Assembly: GCA_905234425.1 (NCBI GenBank)
Contig: CAJOHR010000021.1
Span: 1-33,292, forward strand
Reading direction: 5' to 3'
DNA: 33,292 bases
DNA from: an uncultured Oscillospiraceae bacterium
GTDB lineage: Bacteria > Bacillota > Clostridia > Oscillospirales > Oscillospiraceae
Shown here: in pieces, positions 15,097 to 23,447 of the stretch
How positions within the stretch are numbered: position 1 is the stretch's first letter
Layout of the letters: each line of letters begins with the position of its first letter
Notes under the pieces: generated by a model
Told to the model about the DNA's origin: nothing
Databases searched by the model: none
The model's input: the letters and a program-made list of their open reading frames with translations, nothing else
Program-made: the position numbers and the translations under genes

Positions 15097-16004
15097 TATT
15101 TCAAAATCCGGACCTCCGGCTCCAGGGTGATACCACTGTGCGCGAGCACCTTATCCCGGACCTGATCCATGAGGGCCAGCACATCCCCGCAGGTGGCGCC
15201 GCCCCGGTTGATGACGAAGCCCGCGTGCTTGGGACTGACCTGCGCCCCGCCCACGGTCAGGCCCTTGAGGCCCGCCTGGTCAATGAGGGCCGAGGCGTAG
15301 CCGCCCACGGGGCGCTTGAAGGTGCTGCCCGCCGAAGGGAATTCCAGGGGCTGGGAGGCCCGGCGGCGGCGCATGAGCTCGTTCATCTCCGAGCGGATCG
15401 TGGTTTTGTCCCCCGGCGTCAGCCGGACCCGGACCGAGAGGATCAGGCAGTCCTCCTCCATGAAGCGGCTGCGGCGGTAGCCCAGGTCCAGCTCGTCGGC
15501 GGCCAGCACCGCCCACCGGCCATCGGGATACAGAACCGTCACCTGGGTGATCACCTGGGCGAGCTCCCCGCCGTAGGCTCCGGCGTTCATAAACACGCCG
15601 CCTCCCACGGTGCCGGGGATGCCGTGGGCGAATTCCAGGCCGGAAAGGCCCTGCTCCATGGCAAAGGTGGCAAGGCGCGTCAGCATGACGCCGCTCTCCG
15701 CCTCGATCTCGTTTTCCGCCGGACAGTAGAGGCCCTGGAGGCCCGTTCTGGTCTCCAGGATCAGGGTGTCCAGCCCTTCATCCGGGCATAAGACGTTCGT
15801 TCCGGCTCCCAGGAGAATGGGCCGAATCCGGTATTCCTTCGTAAGATGAAAGACCTCCCGGACCTGTTCCTCGGTCTCCGGGAAGACCATGACCGCCGCC
15901 GGACCGCCGATCTGGAAGGAGGTGTGGCGCAGCATGGGTTCTCCCTGACGCAGCGGGATCCCGGCCAGCTGCAGCCGGGTGACAAGCTGATTGAGATGTT
16001 CCAT
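15096..16004 (-). CDS. murB: UDP-N-acetylenolpyruvoylglucosamine reductase
   Basis: Reduces UDP-GlcNAc-enolpyruvate to UDP-MurNAc with NADPH and FAD, the second committed step of peptidoglycan synthesis, in the cytosol. The 302-residue protein has the FAD-binding TSFQIGGPAAVMVFPETEEQV, the conserved LEFAHGIPGTVGGGVFMNAGAYGGE, the catalytic-Ser segment FPSAGSTFKRP, and the C-terminal SPKHAGFVINRGGA. It is the shorter type II enzyme common in Gram-positives. The ATG at 16004 follows AAGGAGG by about 10 nt; upstream in-frame codons lack a ribosome site. It is first in the run leading to dnaE, diverging from the lipoprotein operon across a 231-nt AT-rich spacer. Confidence 0.95.
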   Translation of the reverse strand: MEHLNQLVTRLQLAGIPLRQGEPMLRHTSFQIGGPAAVMVFPETEEQVREVFHLTKEYRIRPILLGAGTNVLCPDEGLDTLILETRTGLQGLYCPAENEIEAESGVMLTRLATFAMEQGLSGLEFAHGIPGTVGGGVFMNAGAYGGELAQVITQVTVLYPDGRWAVLAADELDLGYRRSRFMEEDCLILSVRVRLTPGDKTTIRSEMNELMRRRRASQPLEFPSAGSTFKRPVGGYASALIDQAGLKGLTVGGAQVSPKHAGFVINRGGATCGDVLALMDQVRDKVLAHSGITLEPEVRILK

Positions 16005-16176
16005 AATTCCCGTTCCTCCTTGATTCGGCATGGATGCAGACAGCGATCCTATGATAATCATACATAGTCATAATATAGCATATTCCCGGGAGAATGTCAT
16101 CAGGGAAATGGCCCGGCGCTTCCGAAAAAAACCGGGCTGCGTTTGCAAAAATAAGCTATCAATTTTTTGCGAAATA

Positions 16177-16185
16177 TGTTATAAT
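16177..16185 (+). promoter_or_regulatory. Extended -10 promoter of the lipoprotein/two-component operon
   Basis: TG-T-TATAAT at 16177-16185 is a perfect -10 with the TGn extension, 50 nt before the TTG start. No good -35 is seen. The rest of the 16005-16235 spacer is AT-rich and also must hold the murB promoter on the other strand, for which I found no convincing pair of boxes. Confidence 0.6.
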
Positions 16186-16235
16186 ATATCTTGTATTGCT
16201 ATGTGTAAAAGACCTGTCCGGAGGGAGGCAACCCC

Positions 16236-17555
16236 TTGAAACGAATCGGAAAGCTGCTGGCCCTGCTCACGGCCCTTGCTCTGCTGGCGGGGTGCTCCGG
16301 GCTGAACTACGAAAATCTCTACGCCCTGCCCCGGGCTTCGGAGGCCTATTACGACCTCCAGGACGCCCTGAGCACTGTGACCCAGCAGGGATATGTCTAT
16401 CTGGCTCCGGCGGGCGGCGCCCGGCAGGAGCCGGTGCAGCTGACAGATCTGGACGGGGATGAGGTGGACGAGGCCGTTGCCTTCTTCCGCTCCGGAGACC
16501 TGGGCGAGGTCAAGGTCTATATTTTCTCCCAGGACGAGGGCGTCTACACCCCCACCGCCGTCATCGACGGCGCCGGGTCCGCCATTTCCGCGGTGGAATA
16601 CGCGGATCTGGACGGGGAGGGGGCCCAGGAGCTGATTCTGACCTATCAGGTCAGCGAGGCCGTGACCCAGGCCCTTCAGGTCTACCGCTACACCGGCGGG
16701 GAGGCTGTGAACCTGCTGACCACGGCCTGCAGCCGGTACGGCATCTATGATCTGGACGGGGACGGGAACCGGGAGCTGGCCTGCCTCACCAACGCCGGCG
16801 CCGAAAATCCGGCGGTGCTGGAGTGCTATGACGGTCTGTCCGAGGGGCTGAGCCTCATGGGCGAGCAGCGGCTCCGGTTCTCCTACGACAGCCTGCGCCG
16901 GGTTCAGAACGGACGGCTCTGGGGCGACGCCCTCTGCCTGGTCTATTCGGGCCTCAATCAGGAGGGACAGCTTCTGACCGACGTGTTCACGGCGGAGGAC
17001 GGCACCCTGCGGGCGCTCCAGCCGGAGCCGGACGTCCTTATCTCCTCCCCCATCCACAGCTACTACGTCTACCCGGAGGACATGGACGGGGACGGCCGTC
17101 TGGAGCTGCCCCAGACGCGGCAGCTTCCGCCCTACGACGACGGCAGCGCCGCCCAGTGGGTGGTGGACTGGTACGGCATGGACCGGAACGGCGCCTGCCA
17201 CAAGCGGCACACCACCTTTGAAAACCCCAGCGAGGGCTGGTCTCTGGAGGTTCCGGAGCCCTGGGATCAGGGCCTGACCATCAAAGCCACGGATGAATCC
17301 GTCACCGTCAGCACCGTGACGCTCTACCGCCGGCAGGGCAGCGACGCCCCCCAGGAAATCCTGACCATTTACACCCTCCGGGGCACAAACCGAAACGACT
17401 ACGCCGCCGAGCACAGCCTGACCATCCTCTACAGCGGTCAGGACGCGGCCTACGCCGTGACCCTGGCCGCCGCGGAGCCCTGGGAGGGCACCGTGACCCT
17501 CTCCCAGGTGTCCGAGCTGTTCCATCCGCCGGACGCCGCCGAGGAGAATCCATAA
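16236..17555 (+). CDS. Lipoprotein with repeated DxDGD-type loops
   Basis: A 439-residue secreted lipoprotein of unknown function. The signal peptide ends in the lipobox LLAGC, with C20 the lipidated Cys. Four acidic turns, DLDGDEVDE, DLDGEGAQE, DLDGDGNRE and DMDGDGRLE, recur through the first 300 residues and resemble the calcium-binding loops of FG-GAP/VCBS beta-propellers. After each one a short hydrophobic beta strand follows, suggesting a partial propeller. The last 100 residues (NPSEGWSLEVPEPWDQGLT...) look like a separate beta domain. The start is TTG at 16236 with GAGGGAGG 7 nt upstream. It lies 39 nt before the response regulator gene, so an operon and a sensory or accessory role are likely but unproven. 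Confidence 0.82.
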   Translation: MKRIGKLLALLTALALLAGCSGLNYENLYALPRASEAYYDLQDALSTVTQQGYVYLAPAGGARQEPVQLTDLDGDEVDEAVAFFRSGDLGEVKVYIFSQDEGVYTPTAVIDGAGSAISAVEYADLDGEGAQELILTYQVSEAVTQALQVYRYTGGEAVNLLTTACSRYGIYDLDGDGNRELACLTNAGAENPAVLECYDGLSEGLSLMGEQRLRFSYDSLRRVQNGRLWGDALCLVYSGLNQEGQLLTDVFTAEDGTLRALQPEPDVLISSPIHSYYVYPEDMDGDGRLELPQTRQLPPYDDGSAAQWVVDWYGMDRNGACHKRHTTFENPSEGWSLEVPEPWDQGLTIKATDESVTVSTVTLYRRQGSDAPQEILTIYTLRGTNRNDYAAEHSLTILYSGQDAAYAVTLAAAEPWEGTVTLSQVSELFHPPDAAEENP

Positions 17556-17594
17556 TTCTAGTATCTACATTCTGTATGAATCGAGGGATATGGC

Positions 17595-18281
17595 ATGAAA
17601 AAAGTTTTGATCCTGGAGGACGAGGTCAGCATCCGCAGCTTCGTGGTCATCAATCTCCAGCGGGCCGGATATGAGATCATCGAGGCCGGCACGGGAGAGG
17701 ACGCCCTGGAGCTCCTGCGGAAAAACCCGGATACGGGCGTGGCTGTCCTGGACATCAATCTTCCCGGCATGGACGGCTTTGAGGTCTGCCGGACCATCCG
17801 GGCCAGCAACAAATCCATCGGCATCATCATGCTCACGGCCAGAACCCAGGAGATGGACAAGGTCACGGGCCTGATGACCGGCGCCGACGACTATGTGACA
17901 AAGCCCTTCTCCCCCGCGGAGCTTCTGGCCCGGGTGGACGCCCTGTACCGCCGGATCGGCGGGGACACCGGCGCACCTGTGGAGGAGATCCGCCAGGGTC
18001 CCTTCGTCCTGAACACCAGGAACCGGACCCTGGAGAAGAACGGGGAGAAAATCAAGCTCACCCAGGTGGAATACTCCATTATGAAGCTGTTTATGCAGAA
18101 TCCCGGCCGGGCGCTGTCCCGGGAGGAGATCCTGGCCTCCGTCTGGGGCCGGGACTACGACGGGGAGCTGAAGATCGTGGACGTGAACATCCGGCGTCTT
18201 CGGATCAAGATCGAGGACGACACCTCCAACCCGGTCTATCTGACCACGGTCTGGGGCTACGGCTACAAGTGGGGCGTCTGA
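17595..18281 (+). CDS. OmpR/PhoB-family response regulator
   Basis: A 228-residue two-component transcription regulator. The receiver domain has the acidic pocket ED at residues 8-10, the phospho-acceptor D53 in VLDINLPGMDG, T81 and K103 in TKPF. The C-terminal winged-helix domain (about 130-228) has the PhoB-type VDVNIRRLRIKIED recognition helix and ends VWGYGYKWGV. The ATG follows GAGGGA by about 7 nt. Its stop codon lies 4 nt before the sensor kinase start, so the pair is surely cognate. The upstream lipoprotein is probably in the same transcript. The regulated genes cannot be told from the window. Confidence 0.93.
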   Translation: MKKVLILEDEVSIRSFVVINLQRAGYEIIEAGTGEDALELLRKNPDTGVAVLDINLPGMDGFEVCRTIRASNKSIGIIMLTARTQEMDKVTGLMTGADDYVTKPFSPAELLARVDALYRRIGGDTGAPVEEIRQGPFVLNTRNRTLEKNGEKIKLTQVEYSIMKLFMQNPGRALSREEILASVWGRDYDGELKIVDVNIRRLRIKIEDDTSNPVYLTTVWGYGYKWGV

Positions 18282-18285
18282 GCCC

Positions 18286-19707
18286 ATGAAGCACGCGTCT
18301 GGGATCCGCCATCGCTGGCTCGTCAACAACGTCAGCATCATGGCGCTCCTGGTGGTGGCCGTGGTGTCCGCGGCGGCGCTCATGGTCGCCGGGTACTACT
18401 ACAACATGATGCGCTCCGGCCTGGAGGCCAAGCTCAAGTACACGGCGGACTTCTTTGAAAGCTATGTCTCCGCCTCGGACGAGACCTTCTACAGCAGCAT
18501 CTACCGCTACACCCAGGATTTTGATGAAAAGGATCGGCTGGAGCTGGAGTTTCTGGACGGCGAGGGTGAGATCCTCGCCTCCTCCTTCGGTCTGGCCGCC
18601 GGCACCCGCCCCAAAACCGGGGACGTAAAGGGCGCCATCGAGAATATGGAGATCACCATGTTCAACGGGCGGGACCCGGACACAGGGGAGCACATCATGG
18701 CGGTGTCCGCGCCGGTAGCCTATGACCGGGGCGCCGTCACAGGCGTCATGCGCTATGTGACCTCCATGCGTCTGGCGGACCGGCAGTGTCTGGCCCTGGC
18801 CGGCGTGGCCGTGGCCGTGGCCGCCCTCATGCTCCTGCTGATCTGGTTCACGGGGCTCTATTTCATCCATTCCATCGTGGACCCCGTGGCGGAAATCACC
18901 GCCACCACCAAGCGCATCGCCGCCGGCGGCTACGGGGCCCAGATCCAAAAGAAATTCACCGAGGGACAGGACGAGATCGGCGAGCTGGCCAAGTCCATCA
19001 ACGATCTGTCCCTCCAGATCTCCCAGACGGAGAAGATGCAGTCGGAATTTCTCTCCTCCGTGTCCCATGAGCTCCGGACGCCCCTGACGGCGATCTCCGG
19101 CTGGGGCGAGACCCTGCTGGGCAGCGGTCAGATGGATCCGGACATCCGCCGGGGCCTGACCACTATGCTCTCGGAGACCAGGCGACTGACCTCTCTGGTG
19201 GAGGAATTGCTGGAATTCAGCCGCATTCAGGACGGCCGCTTCAAGCTCAACGTGGAGGAGCAGGTGGACCTGCGGGGCGTCTTCGAGGACACGATTTTCA
19301 TGTATTCCAACCGGCTCCGGCAGGACGGCATCGAGCTCAGCTATCAGGACACGGACGAGGACGTGCCGGAGATCAGCTGCGACCCGGAGCGTCTGAAGCA
19401 GGTGTTCCTGAACATTCTGGACAACGCCGCCAAATACGGCGGCGAGGGCGGCAAAATCGTCTGCGCCATCGAGCCGGGAGACGGCGAGGTGGTCCTGACC
19501 TTCCGGGACTTCGGCCCCGGTATCCCCGAGGACGAGCTGCCCCTGGTGAAAAAGAAATTCTACAAGGGCTCCTCCAAGGCCCGGGGCAGCGGCATCGGTC
19601 TGGCGGTCTGCGAGGAGATCGTCTCCATGCATGGCGGCACCCTGGACATTGAAAACGCCGACGACGGCGATCCCGGCCTGCTGGTTACGGTACACCTGCC
19701 GGCATAG
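18286..19707 (+). CDS. Sensor histidine kinase
   Basis: A 473-residue membrane kinase, partner of the preceding regulator. Domains in order: membrane segment 1 (about 15-37), an extracellular sensor region of about 130 residues, membrane segment 2 (about 169-190), a HAMP linker (about 191-245), the HisKA dimerisation helix with phospho-acceptor H261 in SVSHELRTPLTAI, and the ATPase domain with N box NILDNAAKYG, FGPGIP and GSGIGLAV. The sensor domain looks like the extended PAS-like fold of many Firmicutes kinases; its ligand is unknown. The start is ATG at 18286; the ribosome site is weak, consistent with coupling to the regulator. The spacing of 4 nt supports this. Confidence 0.93.
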   Translation: MKHASGIRHRWLVNNVSIMALLVVAVVSAAALMVAGYYYNMMRSGLEAKLKYTADFFESYVSASDETFYSSIYRYTQDFDEKDRLELEFLDGEGEILASSFGLAAGTRPKTGDVKGAIENMEITMFNGRDPDTGEHIMAVSAPVAYDRGAVTGVMRYVTSMRLADRQCLALAGVAVAVAALMLLLIWFTGLYFIHSIVDPVAEITATTKRIAAGGYGAQIQKKFTEGQDEIGELAKSINDLSLQISQTEKMQSEFLSSVSHELRTPLTAISGWGETLLGSGQMDPDIRRGLTTMLSETRRLTSLVEELLEFSRIQDGRFKLNVEEQVDLRGVFEDTIFMYSNRLRQDGIELSYQDTDEDVPEISCDPERLKQVFLNILDNAAKYGGEGGKIVCAIEPGDGEVVLTFRDFGPGIPEDELPLVKKKFYKGSSKARGSGIGLAVCEEIVSMHGGTLDIENADDGDPGLLVTVHLPA

Positions 19708-19780
19708 TATAAAGTCCCCTTTATGGTACACCTTCTGCGATATCCTGTAGGCAGGAGGTGAGTGGAAAGGAATTGAAGCA

Positions 19781-20722
19781 TTGGCAAACAACAAGGAAAA
19801 ACGCACGTCCATCGGCGGCCAGGCCCTGATCGAGGGCATCCTCATGCGGGGACCCTTCAAGCAGGCCATCGCCGTCAGAAATCAGGAGGGCGAAATCGTC
19901 CTGACCACGGAGGACCTGAAATTCATCAAGGACAAGTATCCCATTCTGGGCCTTCCCCTGATCCGGGGCGTGGTGAACTTCGGCGGGGCCATGGTCTCCG
20001 GCGTCAAGGCCCTGCTCTACTCCGCCTCCTTCTATCCCGAGGAGGAGGACGCGCAGCCCGGCAAGCTGGATCTGTGGCTGGAGAAGCACGTGGCCGCGGA
20101 AAAGCTGGAATCCGTCATCATCTATGTGGCGGCTTTCCTGGGTATTTTATTCTCCGTGGGGCTTTTTATGCTCCTGCCCACCTTCCTGGTGGGGCTGGTG
20201 AAGCCCATCCACGACCACTATTTCCTGCGGAATCTCTGCGAGGGTCTGGTGAAGGTCTTGATCTTCACCTGCTATATGATCCTCATCAGCCGGATGCCCG
20301 ACATGCGCCGGGTGTTCTCCTACCACGGCGCGGAGCACAAAACCATCAAGTGCTACGAGCTGGGCAAGGAGCTGACCGTGGAGAACGTGCGGCCCTGCGT
20401 CCGGTTCCATCCCCGCTGCGGCACCAGCTTTCTGTTTGTGGTCATCATCGTCAGCATTCTGGTGGGCAGCGTGATCCGGCTGGGGAACACCCTGCTCCGG
20501 ATGCTCTGCCATCTGGCGCTCCTGTTCCCGGTGGTGGCCATCAGCTATGAATTCAACCGTCTGGTGGGCCGCCACGACAACGCCCTGACCCGGTTCCTGT
20601 CGGCGCCGGGCATGTGGTTCCAGAACTTCACCACCAACGAGCCCGACGACAGCATGATCGAGTGCGCCATCGCCGCCATGAAGGCTGTGATCCCGGAGGA
20701 GGAAGGGGCGGACGACTGGTAA
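19781..20722 (+). CDS. yqhQ: DUF1385 family membrane protein (YqhQ-like)
   Basis: A 313-residue membrane protein of a family common in Firmicutes, without a known activity. Diagnostic segments are IGGQALIEGILMRGP near the N-terminus, YHGAEHKTIKCYE and HPRCGTSFL, rich in His and Cys that could hold a metal. At least four membrane segments lie between about residues 108 and 270. The start is TTG at 19781, with AAAGGA about 9-10 nt upstream; a stronger AGGAGGTGA at 19753-19761 has no in-frame start near it. In Bacillus and Clostridia this gene commonly precedes prmC and prfA. Here prmC follows after 3 nt but prfA is missing. Confidence 0.85.
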   Translation: MANNKEKRTSIGGQALIEGILMRGPFKQAIAVRNQEGEIVLTTEDLKFIKDKYPILGLPLIRGVVNFGGAMVSGVKALLYSASFYPEEEDAQPGKLDLWLEKHVAAEKLESVIIYVAAFLGILFSVGLFMLLPTFLVGLVKPIHDHYFLRNLCEGLVKVLIFTCYMILISRMPDMRRVFSYHGAEHKTIKCYELGKELTVENVRPCVRFHPRCGTSFLFVVIIVSILVGSVIRLGNTLLRMLCHLALLFPVVAISYEFNRLVGRHDNALTRFLSAPGMWFQNFTTNEPDDSMIECAIAAMKAVIPEEEGADDW

Positions 20723-20725
20723 GCC

Positions 20726-21596
20726 ATGAACAGGAACAACTACACCTATCATGAGCTGTTCCGGGCGGCCCGGGAGATGCTGCGGCCCGTGGACGGGGAC
20801 AACGCCGACTTTACGGCCCAGCAGATCGTGGCCAAGGCGGCTCAGCCAGCTTGTGGCGGATTACACCCTGAACGTGTTCTCCAGCGACATCGACCGGGTG
20901 AACGACCTGGTGCGGCGCCACTACCGGGGCGAGCCTTTGGCCTACATCCTGGGCCAGTGGGAATTTCACGGCCTGCCCCTCACCGTGACCCCGGACGTGC
21001 TGATCCCCCGGGACGACACCGAGGCGGTCTGCGGCCTGGCCGTGAAGGAGACCAAGCTTTTGGGCGTCTCCGGTCCCCGGGTCCTGGACCTGTGCGCCGG
21101 CTCCGGCTGCATCGGACTGGCCGTGGCCCGGGAGGTGGCCGACGCCAGGGTGACTTTGGGGGAGATCTCCCCGGCGGCCATTCGGGTGGCCAAAAAGAAC
21201 ATTCTGGACAACAAGCTCTCCGGACGGGTCACCTGCATTCAGCTGGACGTACGGCAGCGGCCTCCGGCCTATCTGGGGCGGTACGACGTCATCGTAAGCA
21301 ATCCCCCCTACGTCACCGCGGCGGAGATGGAGGAACTGGACAAGTCCGTCCGGGACTATGAGCCGCCCCTGGCCCTGTTTGGGGGAAAGGACGGCCTGGA
21401 CTTCTACCGGGCCATTACGGAGAACTTTACAGCGAACCTGAAGCCCGGCGGGGCTCTGTGCCTGGAGTTTGGTATGGGCCAGGAGCAGGACGTCTGCCGG
21501 ATTCTCACAGAGCACGGATATACGCTGGACCGGATGGTCCGGGACAGCGGCGAGCGGCCCCGGGCGGTTCTGGCCCGGAAACCGAAGGAGGACTAA
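20726..21596 (+). pseudogene. prmC: prmC, release-factor glutamine methyltransferase, frameshifted
   Basis: PrmC methylates the GGQ glutamine of release factors using SAM. The N-terminal part (MNRNNYTYHELFRAAREM...AQQIVAKA) is in the frame starting at 20726, but the rest (LSQLVADYTLNVFSS... to the stop at 21596) continues in the +1 frame. Removing one G from GCGG at about 20837-20840 would restore a continuous protein of about 289 residues, normal for the family. The catalytic half is complete, with LDLCAGSGCIGLA and the NPPYV motif. Either the gene is a recent pseudogene, the product depends on frameshifting, or there is a one-base assembly error. No obvious slippery heptamer is visible. Loss of PrmC usually slows growth, which favours an error or a second copy. 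Confidence 0.8.
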
Positions 21597-21602
21597 CAGT
21601 CT

Positions 21603-22742
21603 ATGGCAAAGCAGAAAACAGCTTATGAGGCCGCCGCCCCCGCGGCGGATAAGAAAAAGGCATTGGAAACGGCCCTGTCCCAGATCGAAAAGAACTTCGG
21701 CAAGGGCACGGTCATGCGCCTGGGCGACAAGGCGGAGATGAACGTGGATTCCATTCCCACGGGCTCCCTGACCCTGGACCTGGCCCTGGGCGTGGGCGGC
21801 CTGCCCAAGGGCCGCATCGTGGAGATCTACGGTCCCGAGTCCTCGGGCAAGACCACCCTGGCCCTCCATGTGCTGGCCGAGACCCAGCGCCAGGGCGGCG
21901 AGGTGGCCTTCGTGGACGCGGAGCACGCTCTGGACCCGGTGTACGCCGCGGCCCTGGGCGTAAACATCGACGATCTGCTGGTGTCCCAGCCGGACTACGG
22001 CGAGCAGGCGCTGGAGATCACCGACGCCCTGGTGCGTTCCGGTGCCGTGGCCGCCGTGGTGGTGGACTCCGTGGCAGCCCTGACCCCCCGGGCGGAGATC
22101 GAGGGCGAAATGGGCGACTCCGTGGTGGGCCTCCAGGCAAGACTGATGTCCCAGGCCCTCCGGAAGCTGGCCGGCTCCATTGCTAAGACCGGATGTCTGG
22201 TGATCTTCATCAACCAGATCCGGGACAAGATCGGCGTCATGTACGGCTCCTCCGAGACCACCACCGGCGGCCGGGCCCTGAAGTTCTTCTCCTCCGTCCG
22301 GCTGGACATCCGCAAGACCGAGACCCTGAAGGTGGGCGGCGAAATGGTGGGCAGCCACACCCGGGTGAAGGTGGTCAAGAACAAGGTGGCGCCCCCCTTC
22401 CGGGAGGCGGAGTTCGACATCATGTACGGCGAGGGCATCTCCCACACGGGCGAACTCATCGATCTGGGCGTCCAGTACGGCCTGGTCCAGAAGAGCGGAA
22501 GCTGGTTCTCCATGGGAGACGAGCGCATCGGCCAGGGCCGGGACAACGCCAAGGCCTATCTCCGGGACAATCCGGAGGACGCGGAGGCGCTGGAGGCCGC
22601 CATCCGGGCCGAGGTGGCCCGCCGTCAGGAGGAGAAGCAGGCCAAGCGCCGGGGCAGCGCCGCCGGCGGTCCCGCCATCCCCGCCTCCGGCCTCCCGGAC
22701 ATTCTGGCCGACGATTTTGACGACGACGATCTGGACGTATGA
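21603..22742 (+). CDS. recA: Recombinase RecA
   Basis: Forms ATP-dependent filaments on single-stranded DNA, drives strand exchange and triggers LexA cleavage. The 379-residue protein has the Walker A motif GPESSGKTT near residue 78, Walker [10 protein letters not shown] near 150, the L2-region [21 protein letters not shown], and a C-terminal acidic tail ([10 protein letters not shown]). The ATG at 21603 has a GGAGG site some 10-11 nt upstream, overlapping the end of prmC. Its stop codon overlaps the recX start by 4 nt. I found no LexA-type box (GAAC-N4-GTTY) just before it; it is probably read through from yqhQ or from a promoter inside prmC. Confidence 0.97.
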   Translation: MAKQKTAYEAAAPAADKKKALETALSQIEKNFGKGTVMRLGDKAEMNVDSIPTGSLTLDLALGVGGLPKGRIVEIYGPESSGKTTLALHVLAETQRQGGEVAFVDAEHALDPVYAAALGVNIDDLLVSQPDYGEQALEITDALVRSGAVAAVVVDSVAALTPRAEIEGEMGDSVVGLQARLMSQALRKLAGSIAKTGCLVIFINQIRDKIGVMYGSSETTTGGRALKFFSSVRLDIRKTETLKVGGEMVGSHTRVKVVKNKVAPPFREAEFDIMYGEGISHTGELIDLGVQYGLVQKSGSWFSMGDERIGQGRDNAKAYLRDNPEDAEALEAAIRAEVARRQEEKQAKRRGSAAGGPAIPASGLPDILADDFDDDDLDV

Positions 22743-23362
22743 TCCTGGAGCGCATCACCGCCCTGGGGACCGACGGGTCCCGGGTCATGCTCTGGTTTGA
22801 CGACGGCACGAAGATGAAAACCGCCGCCCGGGTGGTGGCGGACCGGGGACTCTATCCCGGCATGGTTCTGGACGAGGACGCCCTGGGGGCCCTGACGGAC
22901 AGCGTGAAAAAATCCTCGGCCAGAGACCGGGCGGTCCGTATTGTCTCCTCCACAGCCATCTCCGAGCGGGAGCTCCGCCGCCGGCTGGTCCGGAAGGGCG
23001 AGCGCCGGGAGGACGCGGACGCGGCGGTGGATTTCCTCAAGGACCTGGGGGCTGTAGACGACCGGGAGATGGCAAAGCGCATCGTCCGCCGGTGTCTCGA
23101 CAAGGGCTACGGCGAAAGGCGCATCCGTCAGACCCTATACCAGAAGGGCATCCCCAGAAATCTCTGGGACGACGCCATGGGGGACCTGCCCGACATGGGT
23201 CCCGCCATCCGGGCGTTCCTGGACCGGCAGCTTGCCGGAAAGGCCGCGGATAAAAAGCAGTTGGACCGGTGCATCGCCGCCCTCCAGCGCCGGGGCCATT
23301 CCTGGGAGGATATCCGGTCGGCGCTCAGAGCGTATACGGACGCCCTGGAGGATTGGGAATGA
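22739..23362 (+). CDS. recX: Regulatory protein RecX
   Basis: RecX binds RecA and limits filament growth. The 207-residue protein is made of helical repeats: [40 protein letters not shown] carries the family's core pattern, and [17 protein letters not shown] repeats it. The start ATGA overlaps the recA stop, so translation is coupled. An N-terminal beta-like part (residues 1-50) is usual for Firmicutes RecX. Confidence 0.9.
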   Translation: MILERITALGTDGSRVMLWFDDGTKMKTAARVVADRGLYPGMVLDEDALGALTDSVKKSSARDRAVRIVSSTAISERELRRRLVRKGERREDADAAVDFLKDLGAVDDREMAKRIVRRCLDKGYGERRIRQTLYQKGIPRNLWDDAMGDLPDMGPAIRAFLDRQLAGKAADKKQLDRCIAALQRRGHSWEDIRSALRAYTDALEDWE

Positions 23363-23373
23363 GGAACCCAAAT

Positions 23374-23415
23374 TGGGATTTGTAGATTTGTAGGATTTGA
23401 ACTCGGCAAATCCCA
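23374..23415 (+). repeat. Hairpin between recX and rimO
   Basis: TGGGATTTG (23374-23382) and its exact complement CAAATCCCA (23407-23415) enclose a loop that repeats the word GATTTG. No U tract follows, so it may be a weak terminator, an mRNA-stability structure or a decayed palindrome. It lies 11 nt past recX. Confidence 0.5.
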
Positions 23416-23447
23416 TTTCACAAACTACTTGATCTGGAGTGTTACAC

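Noticed and set aside
18205..19869. 554-codon open frame opposite the sensor kinase
   Set aside because: Antisense shadow; the kinase has all family motifs.
20751..20840. Start of prmC at 20751 in the frame of the C-terminal half
   Set aside because: The peptide before the junction (Cys/Arg/Pro-rich) is unlike PrmC, while the 20726 frame gives a normal N-terminus up to the break.
20811..22445. 544-codon open frame opposite prmC and recA
   Set aside because: Antisense to clear RecA; composition is that of a GC-rich shadow.
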